Part shown: positions 1-11,086 of the stretch, one piece after another
Numbering within the stretch: the stretch's first letter is position 1
How the letters are laid out: each line of letters opens with the position of its first letter
Assembly: GCF_008806975.1 (NCBI RefSeq)
Contig: NZ_CP031728.1
Span: 2,997,501-3,061,500, forward strand
Length of the DNA stretch: 64,000 bases
Reading direction: 5' to 3'
Source: Cellvibrio sp. KY-GH-1
Lineage (GTDB): Bacteria; Pseudomonadota; Gammaproteobacteria; Pseudomonadales; Cellvibrionaceae
Made by a program: the position numbers and the translations under genes
The notes under the pieces: model-generated
Database searches by the model: none
The model's input: only the letters and a program-made list of their open reading frames with translations
What the model was told of the DNA's origin: nothing

Positions 1-60
1 TTATCCTCAGGCCTTGGCCTTGCTTGCATTGTGCGGTAAAAACGGGAGTCAGATAAAACA

Positions 61-80
61 AACCCCGCCATAGCGGGGTT
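61..80 (-). terminator. Rho-independent terminator of gltBD
   Basis: A perfect 8-base-pair GC-rich stem (AACCCCGC/GCGGGGTT around a 4-base loop) lies about 65 bases past the gltD stop. On the minus strand it is followed by TTGTTTT, so it should end the gltBD transcript. Confidence 0.8.
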
Positions 81-143
81 TGTGCGGCGGCAGAGCCTAA
101 GCTATTGCCACCAGGAAGGTCAATTCAATCGACGAGATGCTGA

Positions 144-1574
<1,431 letters not shown>

Positions 1575-4500
1575 TTATTCGCCGCGCTTGCGGAAACTGT
1601 TTAACAGGCCGCCGATAGCTGCCGCTTTGGGTTTAACCAGCCAGAACTTGCCGATGTAATCATCGAAGTTATCAAGCAAGTGCTGACCCCAAGCACTTTC
1701 GGTCTCTTGCGTAAACTCTTCGATCACCGTGCGCAAGTGGTGGCGATGCGCTTCCACTGCTTCAGTGTTAATGCGATGGATATCCACCAATTCATGGTTG
1801 TAACGATCCACGAAATCGTTGGCTTCGTCGAGCACGTAGGCGAAACCGCCAGTCATACCCGCGCCGAAGTTAACGCCGGTTTGTCCCAGTACAGTTACCA
1901 CACCGCCGGTCATGTATTCACAGCAGTGATCGCCCGCACCTTCGACAACTACATGAGCACCAGAGTTACGCACACCGCAGCGCTCGCCCGCAGTACCTGC
2001 TGCAAACAATTTACCGCCAGTCGCACCATACAAACAGGTGTTACCCATGATGCTGGTTTTGTTGGACTTGAATTCAGACGTGCGCGGTGGACGAATCACC
2101 AGCTTACCGCCGGCCATGCCTTTACCGACATAGTCGTTCGCGTCACCTTCCAGGTACATTTCCAGGCCACCCGCATTCCAAACGCCGAAGCTTTGACCCG
2201 CGATACCAGTGAGCTTCAGCTTGATCGGCTTTTCATTCATGCCTTGGTTGCCATAACGCTTGGCGATCTCACCACTGATACGCGCACCGATGGAACGGTC
2301 GCAGTTGGTGATATGGAACTCAAACTCGCCACCGGCTTTAGCTTCAATAGTTGGCAACAGAACCTTTACCATCGCTTCGGCAGTTTCACCTTTATCGAAA
2401 GGCTCGTTCTTGCTCACTGCACACAGTTGTGGCTTGGTTGCCAAGTAATCATCGGTATAGATGATCGGGCTTAAATCGAGTTGTTGTTGCTTGCTGGTTT
2501 CACCTTCGAGGATTTTCAGCAAATCCACACGGCCAACCAACTCACCCAGACTACGCACGCCCAAACGCGCCATCCACTCACGGGTTTCTTCAGCAACAAA
2601 CTTGAAGAAGTTCATCGCCATTTCAACAGTGCCGATGTAGTGGTCCTGACGCAGCTTGTCCTGCTGGGTAGCAACACCGGTCGCACAGTTGTTCAGGTGG
2701 CAAATACGCAGGTATTTACAGCCGAGTGCTACCATTGGGCCAGTACCAAAGCCGAAGCTTTCCGCGCCGAGCATCGCCGCTTTCACAACGTCCAGACCGG
2801 TTTTCAAACCACCGTCGGTTTGTACGCGAACTTTATCGCGCAGGTCGTTGGCACGCAGGGTTTGATGAGTCTCGGACAGCCCCAATTCCCATGGCGAACC
2901 TGCATATTTAATGGAGGTCAAGGGGCTCGCTGCCGTACCACCGTCATAACCGGAAATGGTGATCAGGTCAGCATAAGCTTTGGCTACACCGGCAGCGATA
3001 GTGCCTACACCTGGACGCGATACCAGCTTCACCGATACCAGCGCATCCGGATTAACTTGTTTCAAGTCATAAATCAGCTGCGCCAGATCTTCAATCGAAT
3101 AGATATCGTGGTGCGGTGGTGGTGAAATCAGAGTCACGCCGGGAACCGAGTGACGCAGGCGCGCGATCAACGCATTCACTTTACCACCGGGTAATTGACC
3201 ACCCTCACCCGGCTTAGCACCCTGGGCGACTTTAATTTGGAGCACTTCGGCGTTTACCAGATAAGCGGGCGTCACGCCGAAACGGCCAGACGCCACTTGC
3301 TTGATTTTGGAAGTCTTGATAGTGCCGTAACGCGCCGGATCTTCACCACCCTCGCCGGAGTTGGAGCGACCGCCCAACCGGTTCATGGCTTCAGCCAGGG
3401 CCTCATGCGCTTCAGGCGACAGAGCGCCGAGCGACATACCGGCCGAGTCGAAACGCTTGATCACGCTTTCGATCGGCTCAACTTCAGACAGTGGAACCGG
3501 CTTGCACGCATCTTCACGAATTGCGAGCAAGTCACGCAACATTGCTACCGGACGTTTGTTCACTATATCGGCATAGTTGCGCCACAAGGCATAGTTACCA
3601 CTCTGTACAGCTTTCTGCAGGGTTTGCACTACATCCGGGTTGTACGCATGGTATTCAGAACCATGTACGTACTTGAGCAATCCGCCCTGGATAATCGGCT
3701 TGCGATCCAGCCAAGCAGTTTGGGCAATAATTTTCTGGTCCGCTTCCAGCTCTTCAAAACGCGCACCACCGATGCGGCTTGGAGTACTTTCAAAGCAAGT
3801 ATTGATAACCTCTTGAGACAAACCAATAGCTTCGAACAGCTGAGCGCCGCGATATGAAGTAATGGTGGAAATACCCATTTTCGACAGGATTTTCAGCAAG
3901 CCTTTATCAATACCTTTGCGGTAGTTTTTGTAGGCAGAGTCCACATCGCTGAGCAACTCACCGGTCTCAATCAGATCGTTAAGAACGTGGTAACTCAGGT
4001 ACGGATAAACAGCAGTCGCACCATAAGCAATCAAGGCCGCAACCTGATGTGGATCGCGCGCACTGGCGGTTTCAACAATCAGGTTCGAATCGCAACGCAA
4101 CCCAACGTTGGTGAGATGCTGATGCACAGCCCCCACCGCCAAGAGCGCGTGGATTGGCAACTGACCTTTAGCGAAGCCAGCATCGCTCAACACCATCAGC
4201 ACCTTGCCAGATTTAACAGCAGCAGCGACATCTTCGCAAAGCTTGCTCAACGCCGCTTTCAGGTTGGTGGTTTTCGGGTTGTAGTAGAGCGAGAACTTTT
4301 GCTGGTCGTAACCAGGACGCTTGAGCGCCATTAAGCCACGGAATTTTTCCGGCGACAGCACTGGCGAGCTGAGGATCACGCGATCCGCATGATCAGCTTG
4401 TTCTTCATAAACGGACAGCTCACGACCAAGGCAAGTCTCCAGCGACATAACAATCGCTTCACGCAAAGGGTCGATGGGCGGATTGGTTACCTGCGCAAAT

Positions 4501-6026
4501 TGCTGACGGAAATAGTCGTACAGCGAACGCTGCTGACGTGAAAGCACAGCCATCGGGGTATCATCACCCATGGAACCAACAGCTTCCTGACCACCTTCAG
4601 CCAAAGGGCGCAACAATTGGTCGCGCTCTTCAAAGCTGACCTGGAACATTTTCATATTGGCTTTAAGCTCAATACCTTCCAGACCATTTTCTTTGGCGTC
4701 GGTGTTGAGGGTCGATTCAACGCGCAACGCACGCTCTTTCAACCATTGTTTGTAAGGTTTGCTCGACTTGAGCTGGTTGTCGATATCCTGAGTGTTGTGC
4801 AAAGTGCCGTTCAAGGTATCGATCGACATAATCTGGCCCGGGCCAAGGCGACCTTTGGCAACCACGTCCGCCGGATCATAGGCATACACGCCCACCTCCG
4901 AGGCCACGGTGATCATATCGTCTTTGGTGATAACCCAACGCGAGGGACGCAAGCCATTGCGATCAAGGGTACATACCGCATAGCGCCCATCGGTAATTAC
5001 CAAGCCAGCAGGGCCATCCCAAGGCTCAATATGCATGGAGTTGTATTCATAGAACGCGCGCAGATCCGGATCCATGTTCTCCACGTTCTGCCATGCCGGC
5101 GGCACCAGCATGCGAATGGCGCGATGCAACTCCATACCACCAAGGGTAAGAATCTCCAGCATGTTGTCCAAACTGGACGAGTCAGAACCGGTACGGTTTA
5201 CGAGCGGCTTGAGCTCTTGCAACTCAGGCAACAAAGGAGTGATGAATTTTGGTGTACGGGCAACAGACCAATTGCGGTTACCCACAATGGTGTTGATCTC
5301 GCCGTTGTGCGCCAACATACGGAACGGCTGGGCCAAAGGCCATACCGGCATGGTGTTGGTGGAGAAGCGCTGGTGGAATACGCAGATCGCAGTTTCCAGA
5401 CGCTCGTCAGCCAGATCCGAGAAGAAGCGCGGCAAATCTACCGGCATCATCAAACCTTTATAAGAAAGGATTCCTGTACTCAGGCTCGCCACATAAAAGC
5501 TCTTATCGCCCGCCAAACGGATCTCAGCCTTACGGCGCGCAACAAATAGCTTGGAGTTGACCTGCTCAAGCGACAAGTCAGTATTGTTTACAAAAACATG
5601 ATTAAACGTCGGCAGAGATTTCAGGGCGATAGGGCCCAAGCACTCTGGATCAGTTGGAATCAAACGCCAACCGGCAACAACCAAACCTTGCTTGGTCAGC
5701 TCTTCGGACAGAATTGCACGCTGAGACTCAGCAACCGCCGCATCGCGACTGAGCATGATGGAGCCTACGCCATATATAGCAGTCAGTTCTGCACCACAGG
5801 CTTCTTTAGCCACCGCGCGCAGGAAGCTGTCCGGTTTTTGAATCAGCAGACCGCAACCGTCACCGGTTTTACCGTCCGCGTTGATACCACCGCGATGGGT
5901 CATACAGGTCAGAGCTTCGATTGCTGTTTTGAGCAGACGATGGCTGGTTTTGCCCTTTAAATGGGCGATCAAACCAAAACCGCAGTTATCTTTGAACTCG
6001 TCTATCTGGTAGAGGCCAGTGGTCAT
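1575..6026 (-). CDS. gltB: Glutamate synthase [NADPH] large (alpha) subunit
   Basis: GltB removes ammonia from glutamine in its N-terminal glutaminase domain and channels it to 2-oxoglutarate bound at the FMN site. I chose the ATG at 6026 (1483 residues) over an in-frame GTG at 6056: it gives a short propeptide ending just before CGFGLIAH, where Cys15 becomes the N-terminal nucleophile after processing. The FMN-binding synthase domain carries [14 protein letters not shown] and [28 protein letters not shown] supplies the 3Fe-4S cysteines, and the C-terminal glycine-rich beta-helix (GXXG repeats such as [16 protein letters not shown]) is present. It is the first gene of the gltBD operon. A possible sigma-54 promoter lies at 6093-6108. 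Confidence 0.97.
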   Translation of the reverse strand: MTTGLYQIDEFKDNCGFGLIAHLKGKTSHRLLKTAIEALTCMTHRGGINADGKTGDGCGLLIQKPDSFLRAVAKEACGAELTAIYGVGSIMLSRDAAVAESQRAILSEELTKQGLVVAGWRLIPTDPECLGPIALKSLPTFNHVFVNNTDLSLEQVNSKLFVARRKAEIRLAGDKSFYVASLSTGILSYKGLMMPVDLPRFFSDLADERLETAICVFHQRFSTNTMPVWPLAQPFRMLAHNGEINTIVGNRNWSVARTPKFITPLLPELQELKPLVNRTGSDSSSLDNMLEILTLGGMELHRAIRMLVPPAWQNVENMDPDLRAFYEYNSMHIEPWDGPAGLVITDGRYAVCTLDRNGLRPSRWVITKDDMITVASEVGVYAYDPADVVAKGRLGPGQIMSIDTLNGTLHNTQDIDNQLKSSKPYKQWLKERALRVESTLNTDAKENGLEGIELKANMKMFQVSFEERDQLLRPLAEGGQEAVGSMGDDTPMAVLSRQQRSLYDYFRQQFAQVTNPPIDPLREAIVMSLETCLGRELSVYEEQADHADRVILSSPVLSPEKFRGLMALKRPGYDQQKFSLYYNPKTTNLKAALSKLCEDVAAAVKSGKVLMVLSDAGFAKGQLPIHALLAVGAVHQHLTNVGLRCDSNLIVETASARDPHQVAALIAYGATAVYPYLSYHVLNDLIETGELLSDVDSAYKNYRKGIDKGLLKILSKMGISTITSYRGAQLFEAIGLSQEVINTCFESTPSRIGGARFEELEADQKIIAQTAWLDRKPIIQGGLLKYVHGSEYHAYNPDVVQTLQKAVQSGNYALWRNYADIVNKRPVAMLRDLLAIREDACKPVPLSEVEPIESVIKRFDSAGMSLGALSPEAHEALAEAMNRLGGRSNSGEGGEDPARYGTIKTSKIKQVASGRFGVTPAYLVNAEVLQIKVAQGAKPGEGGQLPGGKVNALIARLRHSVPGVTLISPPPHHDIYSIEDLAQLIYDLKQVNPDALVSVKLVSRPGVGTIAAGVAKAYADLITISGYDGGTAASPLTSIKYAGSPWELGLSETHQTLRANDLRDKVRVQTDGGLKTGLDVVKAAMLGAESFGFGTGPMVALGCKYLRICHLNNCATGVATQQDKLRQDHYIGTVEMAMNFFKFVAEETREWMARLGVRSLGELVGRVDLLKILEGETSKQQQLDLSPIIYTDDYLATKPQLCAVSKNEPFDKGETAEAMVKVLLPTIEAKAGGEFEFHITNCDRSIGARISGEIAKRYGNQGMNEKPIKLKLTGIAGQSFGVWNAGGLEMYLEGDANDYVGKGMAGGKLVIRPPRTSEFKSNKTSIMGNTCLYGATGGKLFAAGTAGERCGVRNSGAHVVVEGAGDHCCEYMTGGVVTVLGQTGVNFGAGMTGGFAYVLDEANDFVDRYNHELVDIHRINTEAVEAHRHHLRTVIEEFTQETESAWGQHLLDNFDDYIGKFWLVKPKAAAIGGLLNSFRKRGE

Positions 6027-6092
6027 AGGCTGATTCTCAACAAAAATCACTATCACAGGATGTGAGCTGCAAGTAAGGCGAAGCGTTGCTCA

Positions 6093-6108
6093 TGCGAAAG
6101 CCGCGCCA
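6093..6108 (-). promoter_or_regulatory. Candidate sigma-54 promoter of gltBD
   Basis: On the minus strand the sequence reads TGGCGCGGCTTTCGCA. It keeps the GG at -24 and GC at -12 with 10 bases between them, and departs from the consensus TTGC element at one base (TCGC). It lies after the upstream gene's terminator and would give a leader of roughly 55 bases before the ATG at 6026. Nitrogen genes are classic RpoN targets, but this is a motif match only, and a sigma-70 promoter may exist instead. Confidence 0.35.
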
Positions 6109-6123
6109 AATCACATCCCAGAC

Positions 6124-6149
6124 AAAAAAGCCCCTGGTATCCAGAGGCT
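6124..6149 (-). terminator. Terminator after the 6272-6727 lipoprotein gene
   Basis: An imperfect stem (AGCCTCTGG ... CCAGGGGCT on the minus strand, loop of 3 bases) is followed on that strand by TTTTTT. It sits 120 bases past the stop of the upstream lipoprotein gene and before the candidate gltB promoter. A role as a gltB leader attenuator cannot be excluded. Confidence 0.6.
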
Positions 6150-6271
6150 AGGCAAATGGGCGCAGGATATTACCCGCTTGGAGGGGCATTAGCAAGACAA
6201 GCAGCGGTGAGCTAATTGTTGATTGAAGAGTCAATCGGGGGCAAAAACAGACGCAACCGCATAAAGCCTGA

Positions 6272-6727
6272 TCACCTCTCCTTCCAGCGCTCAGGCCCCA
6301 GGGTTTGCTTCACGCCAAAAACCTTTTGATCCTCGGCCGTTGCACCATCTTTGCACTCACCGCGCACCCACAGGTGATAGCGCGATATGCTGCGATCCAA
6401 TTCAAAGAACCCTTCACGACAGTATCCGGCGCGCTCCACAACAAAGGCGGTATTTTCCAGCAGTCGCTCATAAGTCCCGCGACCCACATCTACCCCGCCG
6501 CGTTCGAACTCGCGCCGGGGATCGCCCCCGCCGCGCTCAACCCGGATGTGACTGGGAATATGATCTTCTGGCCAGCGCAAACGATAAGTAAACATTTTGC
6601 TGGTGTTAGGCAATAGCTCCACCTCCAGCGTCTCCACCATTTCAGTCTCAACATAACTGCGCCCGCTGGTGCCGCACCCAACAACCATCAACACCACTAA
6701 AGGCATTAGAACAAAAATTTTCTTCAT
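6272..6727 (-). CDS. Small lipoprotein of unknown function
   Basis: The 151-residue product begins with MKKIFVLMPLVVLMVVGCGT, a lipoprotein signal peptide with the lipobox VVGC (Cys18), so it should be lipidated and anchored in the envelope. The rest is a soluble domain rich in Arg and Glu (a stretch near GGGDPRREFERGG) with two further cysteines, at AGYCREG and GECKDG, that could form a disulfide. I do not recognise the family. It reads in the same direction as gltB but is separated from it by 245 bases containing a terminator, so it is probably its own unit. Confidence 0.75.
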   Translation of the reverse strand: MKKIFVLMPLVVLMVVGCGTSGRSYVETEMVETLEVELLPNTSKMFTYRLRWPEDHIPSHIRVERGGGDPRREFERGGVDVGRGTYERLLENTAFVVERAGYCREGFFELDRSISRYHLWVRGECKDGATAEDQKVFGVKQTLGPERWKER

Positions 6728-6902
6728 GCAGCTAATCCGCCTTATTAAAGCTCAATGGCCGTGCATTGCTGGTCACAGCCCTATCGATAAAACCCAACAC
6801 CAATGGCGGAGAGGAATGACAAATTAAAGAAACCGCCGAAACAGCCGACAAAAAGGTATTACCTGTTTCCCGCACTATACCTGCTCACGACTGGAGCCTG
6901 CC

Positions 6903-8063
6903 ATGGATTCACACTCATCAACATTGCAGATTGCAAGTAGGCGTTTCAACCACCTGCTGTTGACCCTGAGCATGGGATTCAGTTCATCGCTGATTAGTAT
7001 TACCTGTATTGCTGGCCCATCTATTGGGCCGGATGATATTGCCTATAAACCAACACCCGCCCCTACCGAGTCCAGTACATCAAACAACGTTACCGTCGGC
7101 ACTGCGGATCTGCCGGAAAACGACGCGCAATCAGTCGCACAGCCAACAGACGTCGCACCGAAGCCATCGACTCAATACCTGAGCGGCAACCTCTGCCCGG
7201 ACCAAAGTGGCAACCACACCAACCTGCAAAAATCATTGGTCATCACTCGCTTTTTGCGCAACTCGCCCCACACCGCCAATGCGGGCAATTTGTTTGCCGC
7301 GGAAGCTGAAGTGCCCGGACTGATTCGCGCGCAGTTAAATGATAATTACCAAAGTATCAGCCCCGGGGTTTTGCTGACCGGTTTTGCCTCTGCAACGCTG
7401 AACGAAACCCAGCTGAAACAACAAGCACAAAAAGTTGCACGGCAAGCACGCACCCAATTTGTGCTGAGCGGCACTATTGAAGACATGAGCATGACGGCGC
7501 CCGACACCACGTACAACCCCAACCTTTATCGCCAGACCGCGAATGCATTTCACGACCTCACCCACATAAAAATGTTTGATAAACGCACCCGGGTTTTGAA
7601 CCTTTCTGTGCAATTGCGCGATGGATTTACCGGGGAGTTGTTATTTAACAAACATTTTTCGACATCAGGTATTTGGAATACGCGCAAACCCATCGGGTTT
7701 GATTCGCCGGCTTTTTACAAAACACCTTATGGTAAAAAAGTAACAGCCCTGACTAAAAAAATCAGTAAGGAAGTCACTCAGGTTATCGATTGCCAGCCAT
7801 TTATGGCCAGCGTTGACTCGCAACCAGGACAGGCACAGATTTTATTGCACGGCGGCGCAAACAATGGTTTGCATGCTGGCGATACACTAAGCCTGTACCA
7901 GGTTATAGTGGTTGGCTCCAACACCGAATATCAAACCAATGAAACGCGACTGGTTAAACGCGAAACGCGCCTGCACCTAAGCGAAGTTTATCCCTCACAC
8001 AGTATTGCGCAGGTAGAAGGCGGCAGCTATTTGAATGGACACTATTTGGCAGTAGGCGAGTAG
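6903..8063 (+). CDS. FlgT-like flagellar assembly protein
   Basis: The 386-residue protein has a hydrophobic N-terminal segment (about residues 18-38) that should act as a signal peptide, then a Pro/Thr-rich stretch to about residue 95. The core starts at CPDQSGNH and runs through ITRFLRNSP, QTRTQ-like FVLSGTIED and LRDGFTGELLFNKHFS, which resembles the middle domain of FlgT, a periplasmic protein of the flagellar H/T ring. The C-terminal segment (ILLHGGANNGLHAGDTLSLYQ) matches the small FlgT C-terminal domain. The ATG at 6903 follows TGGAGCC. No flagellar genes are nearby, so a moonlighting or paralogous role is possible. The assignment rests on pattern resemblance only. Confidence 0.6.
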   Translation: MDSHSSTLQIASRRFNHLLLTLSMGFSSSLISITCIAGPSIGPDDIAYKPTPAPTESSTSNNVTVGTADLPENDAQSVAQPTDVAPKPSTQYLSGNLCPDQSGNHTNLQKSLVITRFLRNSPHTANAGNLFAAEAEVPGLIRAQLNDNYQSISPGVLLTGFASATLNETQLKQQAQKVARQARTQFVLSGTIEDMSMTAPDTTYNPNLYRQTANAFHDLTHIKMFDKRTRVLNLSVQLRDGFTGELLFNKHFSTSGIWNTRKPIGFDSPAFYKTPYGKKVTALTKKISKEVTQVIDCQPFMASVDSQPGQAQILLHGGANNGLHAGDTLSLYQVIVVGSNTEYQTNETRLVKRETRLHLSEVYPSHSIAQVEGGSYLNGHYLAVGE

Positions 8064-8105
8064 CCTGGCGGTGCGTGGGCAACTATTTTATTTGCCAGAC
8101 AGATA

Positions 8106-9644
8106 TTAGTTGCCGGATTTACGCCCCTGCGAATCAAGTTCAAGACCATAATGCTCAGCCAGATATTCGTCATGACTGGGCAAACTTTTAACCATATTAA
8201 AAATTGCCGAGCGCGCAAGCTTTAACGTCTCGCTAATTTGCTGGTAATCCAGATTATCTATTCGTGGATTATATTTTTGCGGGCGAATCCCCATCCCTTC
8301 AAACACCGATTGCCAGCTAGCCGCGCGAAATAACTCATCATTATCTTCACGCAAAATTCCATGCCCGCGAAACAATTCGATACGCTCTTGCAAGGAACTT
8401 GGCAGCTCCATGGTTTTGCACCAGCGCCAAAAGTCACTGTCCTCGCGCTCGGTCGCACAATAGTGCAACACAATAAAATCGCGCACCTCTTCATAGTCTG
8501 CCGCCATACGGCGATTATATTCGCGCTGCAAACTGCGCTCACACTCTGCATCAGGGAAAAAACGCAAAAAGAAATCCATGCCGCGCGCAATTAAATGAAT
8601 GGCCGTGGATTCCAGAGGTTCAATAAAACCACCGGACAAACCCAACGCAAGGCAGTTATCTTTCCAGAACTCTTTGCGCCTTCCGGTATTAAAACTGATG
8701 ACACGCGGATCATTAATGCGCGGTGCATCCAGATTTTTTAGCAAGATTGTTTTAGCTTCTGCATCAGTGCAAAAACGACTCGAATAAACATAGCCATGCC
8801 CCGTGCCATTGCGCAACGGAATCCGCCAGCCCCACCCGGATTTGCGCGCAGTTGCGGTGGTATAAGGCATGCGCGAACCGGCTTTTTCTGTTTTCACCAC
8901 ATATGCACGATCACACGGCAAATAGTGCGACCAATCTTCAAACGCAACTTCCATGGCTTTTTCTATCAGTAAGGCTTTAAAGCCTGAGCAATCAATAAAA
9001 AAATCCCCGTGGATTTTGCGCCCGCCGGCCAATTCAATGGCATCAATAAATCCATTCTCCTTGCGCAACACATTCACGCAATTGCCTTCACTTCGGACCA
9101 CGCCGCGCGCTTCGGCGTAACGCCGCAAAAAAGCAGCCACCAATTTCGCATCCAGATGCACAGCATATCCTGCACCACCAATGGGCGTATTCATCGCCTG
9201 AGAGGGGAGAAAAAACTTTTCTTGCGCTGCCATGACGGCACAAGGTGAAAAATCTTGCAGGTCGTATGCATCACCCTCTTTGGTTGCTTTCAGCCAGCAT
9301 TGATAAAAATCCTGCGAACCAATACGTTTGCCCAAAGCACCATAGGGATGAAAATAGGATTGGTTTTTTGCTCGCCAATCGACAAATTTAATACCTAGCT
9401 TGTAGCACGCCTGGGTTTCGCGAATAAATTCTTCTTCATCTATTCCCAAGCTGGTAACCAGGCGCACCACGGGAGGAATTGTTGATTCCCCCACGCCAAT
9501 GGAACCAATATCATCAGACTCCACCAACTCAATTTCACAAGAGCCAAGTTTTAAATGCGCGGCAAGCATGGACGCAGCGATCCACCCCGAGGTTCCTCCA
9601 CCGAGAATGACAATTTTTTTGAGGGGATTAATACTGGCCGTCAT
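8106..9644 (-). CDS. Flavin-dependent tryptophan halogenase family protein
   Basis: Enzymes of this family use FADH2, oxygen and halide to chlorinate or brominate tryptophan or other aromatic substrates. The 512-residue protein carries the FAD loop GGGTSGW (15-21), GVGESTIP (50-57), the catalytic lysine in YKLGIKF (Lys82, equivalent to Lys79 of PrnA), the halogenase signature WGWRIP (271-276) and the active-site glutamate in PLESTA (Glu345, equivalent to Glu346 of PrnA). All expected catalytic residues are therefore in place. No flavin reductase, peptide synthetase or TonB receptor lies next to it, so its substrate cannot be guessed. It ends toward the FlgT-like gene and lies 58 bases from the oxyR stop, in the same direction. 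Confidence 0.9.
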   Translation of the reverse strand: MTASINPLKKIVILGGGTSGWIAASMLAAHLKLGSCEIELVESDDIGSIGVGESTIPPVVRLVTSLGIDEEEFIRETQACYKLGIKFVDWRAKNQSYFHPYGALGKRIGSQDFYQCWLKATKEGDAYDLQDFSPCAVMAAQEKFFLPSQAMNTPIGGAGYAVHLDAKLVAAFLRRYAEARGVVRSEGNCVNVLRKENGFIDAIELAGGRKIHGDFFIDCSGFKALLIEKAMEVAFEDWSHYLPCDRAYVVKTEKAGSRMPYTTATARKSGWGWRIPLRNGTGHGYVYSSRFCTDAEAKTILLKNLDAPRINDPRVISFNTGRRKEFWKDNCLALGLSGGFIEPLESTAIHLIARGMDFFLRFFPDAECERSLQREYNRRMAADYEEVRDFIVLHYCATEREDSDFWRWCKTMELPSSLQERIELFRGHGILREDNDELFRAASWQSVFEGMGIRPQKYNPRIDNLDYQQISETLKLARSAIFNMVKSLPSHDEYLAEHYGLELDSQGRKSGN

Positions 9645-9702
9645 AAATCATTTTGCCCACACGCATTTAACATTATTCGCACGAAAACCACTCAACACCT
9701 AG

Positions 9703-10665
9703 CTAGCGAAACGACAACATAGTTTGCTCGCTTTCTTCCGGCTCGGTCGTAAAACTCCAATAGGCACCACTGCAAGTCTGTATCGCTTTGCGCAACACAT
9801 CGATCGCCTTGTGACGAGGAAAGCTAGCCCTCCAGGCGAGTGCCAGGCGCCGCTGACCACCCGGAATCGCCAGCGGCCGCGCCACCAAACGATTGGCGAG
9901 ACACAGACTGGCTTCCGCTGCCGAGCGCGGCAATATACTCAAGCCTAACCCGGCAGCCACCATATAGCGAAGTGTTTCCAGGCTGTTGCCCTCTGCACGC
10001 AGCACTACCTCACCACTTTGCAAAGCTGCACGCAAGGCCGGACACAACGCCAGCACCTGCTCACGCAAGCAATGCCCCTGCCCCATCAATAAAAGTTGCT
10101 GCGGCTGGATATCTGCAAGGGTAATTTCTGCTTTGTGCGCAAGACTGTGATTTCTGGGCATGATAAGCACCAGCGGCTCATCGAATAACTCCTGGGTGAC
10201 AACGTCAGATTCACTGAACGGCAAAGAAACCAGAATCACATCCAGAACCCCGTCACGCAATTTTCTGCGCAAGTTTTCGGTGTAATCCTCCTGCACCAGC
10301 AACGGCATACCAGGAACCTGCTTTTGAAGATGGGGAATTAATTGCGGCAGTAAGTAAGGGCCCATCGTAAAAATCGTACCCAACGCCAGCGGGCTACCCA
10401 GTTGATCCTTTCCCGCCTCAGCCAGCGTCTTAATAGCCTCAGTTCCGGCTAATAGTGCTTTCGCTTGCCTCACAATACGTTCACCCATCACCGTAGGCTT
10501 TACGCCGGTTTTGGTGCGCTCAAATAACTCTACCCCCAACTCCTCTTCCAGCTTTTTTACCGCCACGCTCAAGGTAGGCTGACTTACGTGGCAGCGCTCG
10601 GCCGTGCGACCAAAGTGCTGCTCTTCAGCGAGAATAACCATGTAACGCAATTCTGTGAGAGTCAT
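9703..10665 (-). CDS. oxyR: Hydrogen peroxide-sensing LysR regulator OxyR
   Basis: OxyR is a tetrameric LysR-type regulator that senses peroxide through a disulfide and activates catalase, peroxiredoxin and related genes. I chose the ATG at 10665 (MTLTELRYMV), giving 320 residues; an upstream in-frame start would add 19 residues not seen in the family. The N-terminal helix-turn-helix covers about residues 1-60 (AERCHVSQPTLSVAVKKLE). The redox pair GHCLREQVLALC places cysteines exactly at 199 and 208, as in Escherichia coli OxyR, so a true peroxide sensor is likely. A regulatory site could lie in the 420-base gap upstream, shared with the divergent PEP-CTERM gene. Confidence 0.93.
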   Translation of the reverse strand: MTLTELRYMVILAEEQHFGRTAERCHVSQPTLSVAVKKLEEELGVELFERTKTGVKPTVMGERIVRQAKALLAGTEAIKTLAEAGKDQLGSPLALGTIFTMGPYLLPQLIPHLQKQVPGMPLLVQEDYTENLRRKLRDGVLDVILVSLPFSESDVVTQELFDEPLVLIMPRNHSLAHKAEITLADIQPQQLLLMGQGHCLREQVLALCPALRAALQSGEVVLRAEGNSLETLRYMVAAGLGLSILPRSAAEASLCLANRLVARPLAIPGGQRRLALAWRASFPRHKAIDVLRKAIQTCSGAYWSFTTEPEESEQTMLSFR

Positions 10666-11012
10666 AAACGCACAAACAACCCGATAAAAAAGTCCGCAAC
10701 CAGTGTGACCCGATCCCGGCAATAAGGCAAAAAAACAAGGTTAGCTGAGCACTATAACAATTGCCCAAGCCCCCTAAGCACTTTCCCTGCAGAGACTTGC
10801 TCTGATTGCAACCTGCCAGTTATCCATCCGGGAAAGCAAAGTCATTCCGAGCAAGCCATCCCATCAATGCCGAAGGCCATCAAAATCTATCAGTGACCTC
10901 TGAGGGGCGGCTTCACACGCCAGCATTTAGAGTCGACAAAGTTTACACCGGAAAACCAACACTCAAAAACATGAGAACTGCATCACACAAAAAACCAATA
11001 ACTTACGCCATA
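10666..11012. other. Gene-free divergent region between oxyR and the PEP-CTERM gene
   Basis: About 350 bases without a convincing gene; a 74-codon frame at 10806-11030 has no ribosome site or recognisable sequence. An imperfect inverted repeat GTTTACACCGGAAAAC at 10941-10956, about 60 bases upstream of the sigma-54 promoter at 11013, is placed where an enhancer-binding activator could act. Nothing else was identified. Confidence 0.5.
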
Positions 11013-11028
11013 TGGCGCGAAAATTGCT
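11013..11028 (+). promoter_or_regulatory. Sigma-54 (RpoN) promoter of the PEP-CTERM gene
   Basis: TGGCGCGAAAATTGCT fits the -24/-12 consensus TGGCRCG-N4-TTGCW at every fixed position, with GG and GC 10 bases apart. Transcription would start near 11038-11040, about 48 bases before the ATG at 11087. In some other exosortase bacteria, PEP-CTERM genes are known to depend on RpoN together with the PrsK/PrsR two-component system, which fits this placement. Confidence 0.7.
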
Positions 11029-11086
11029 AATTGTGCAAATACCAAACAACGATAACCCACTCAATCAACTTAATGGACTTAGCTCT

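Noticed and set aside
4617..5549. A 310-codon open frame on the plus strand inside gltB, with other long plus-strand frames at 2481-3125 and 3195-3857
   Set aside because: They are antisense shadows of the conserved gltB coding sequence; no ribosome site or family signal.
8078..8096. Possible hairpin GGCAA ... TTGCC between the FlgT-like gene and the halogenase gene
   Set aside because: Short stem without a clear T tract; terminator activity not supported.
10806..11030. A 74-codon plus-strand frame between oxyR and the PEP-CTERM gene
   Set aside because: No ribosome site, odd composition, and it overlaps the sigma-54 promoter at 11013.
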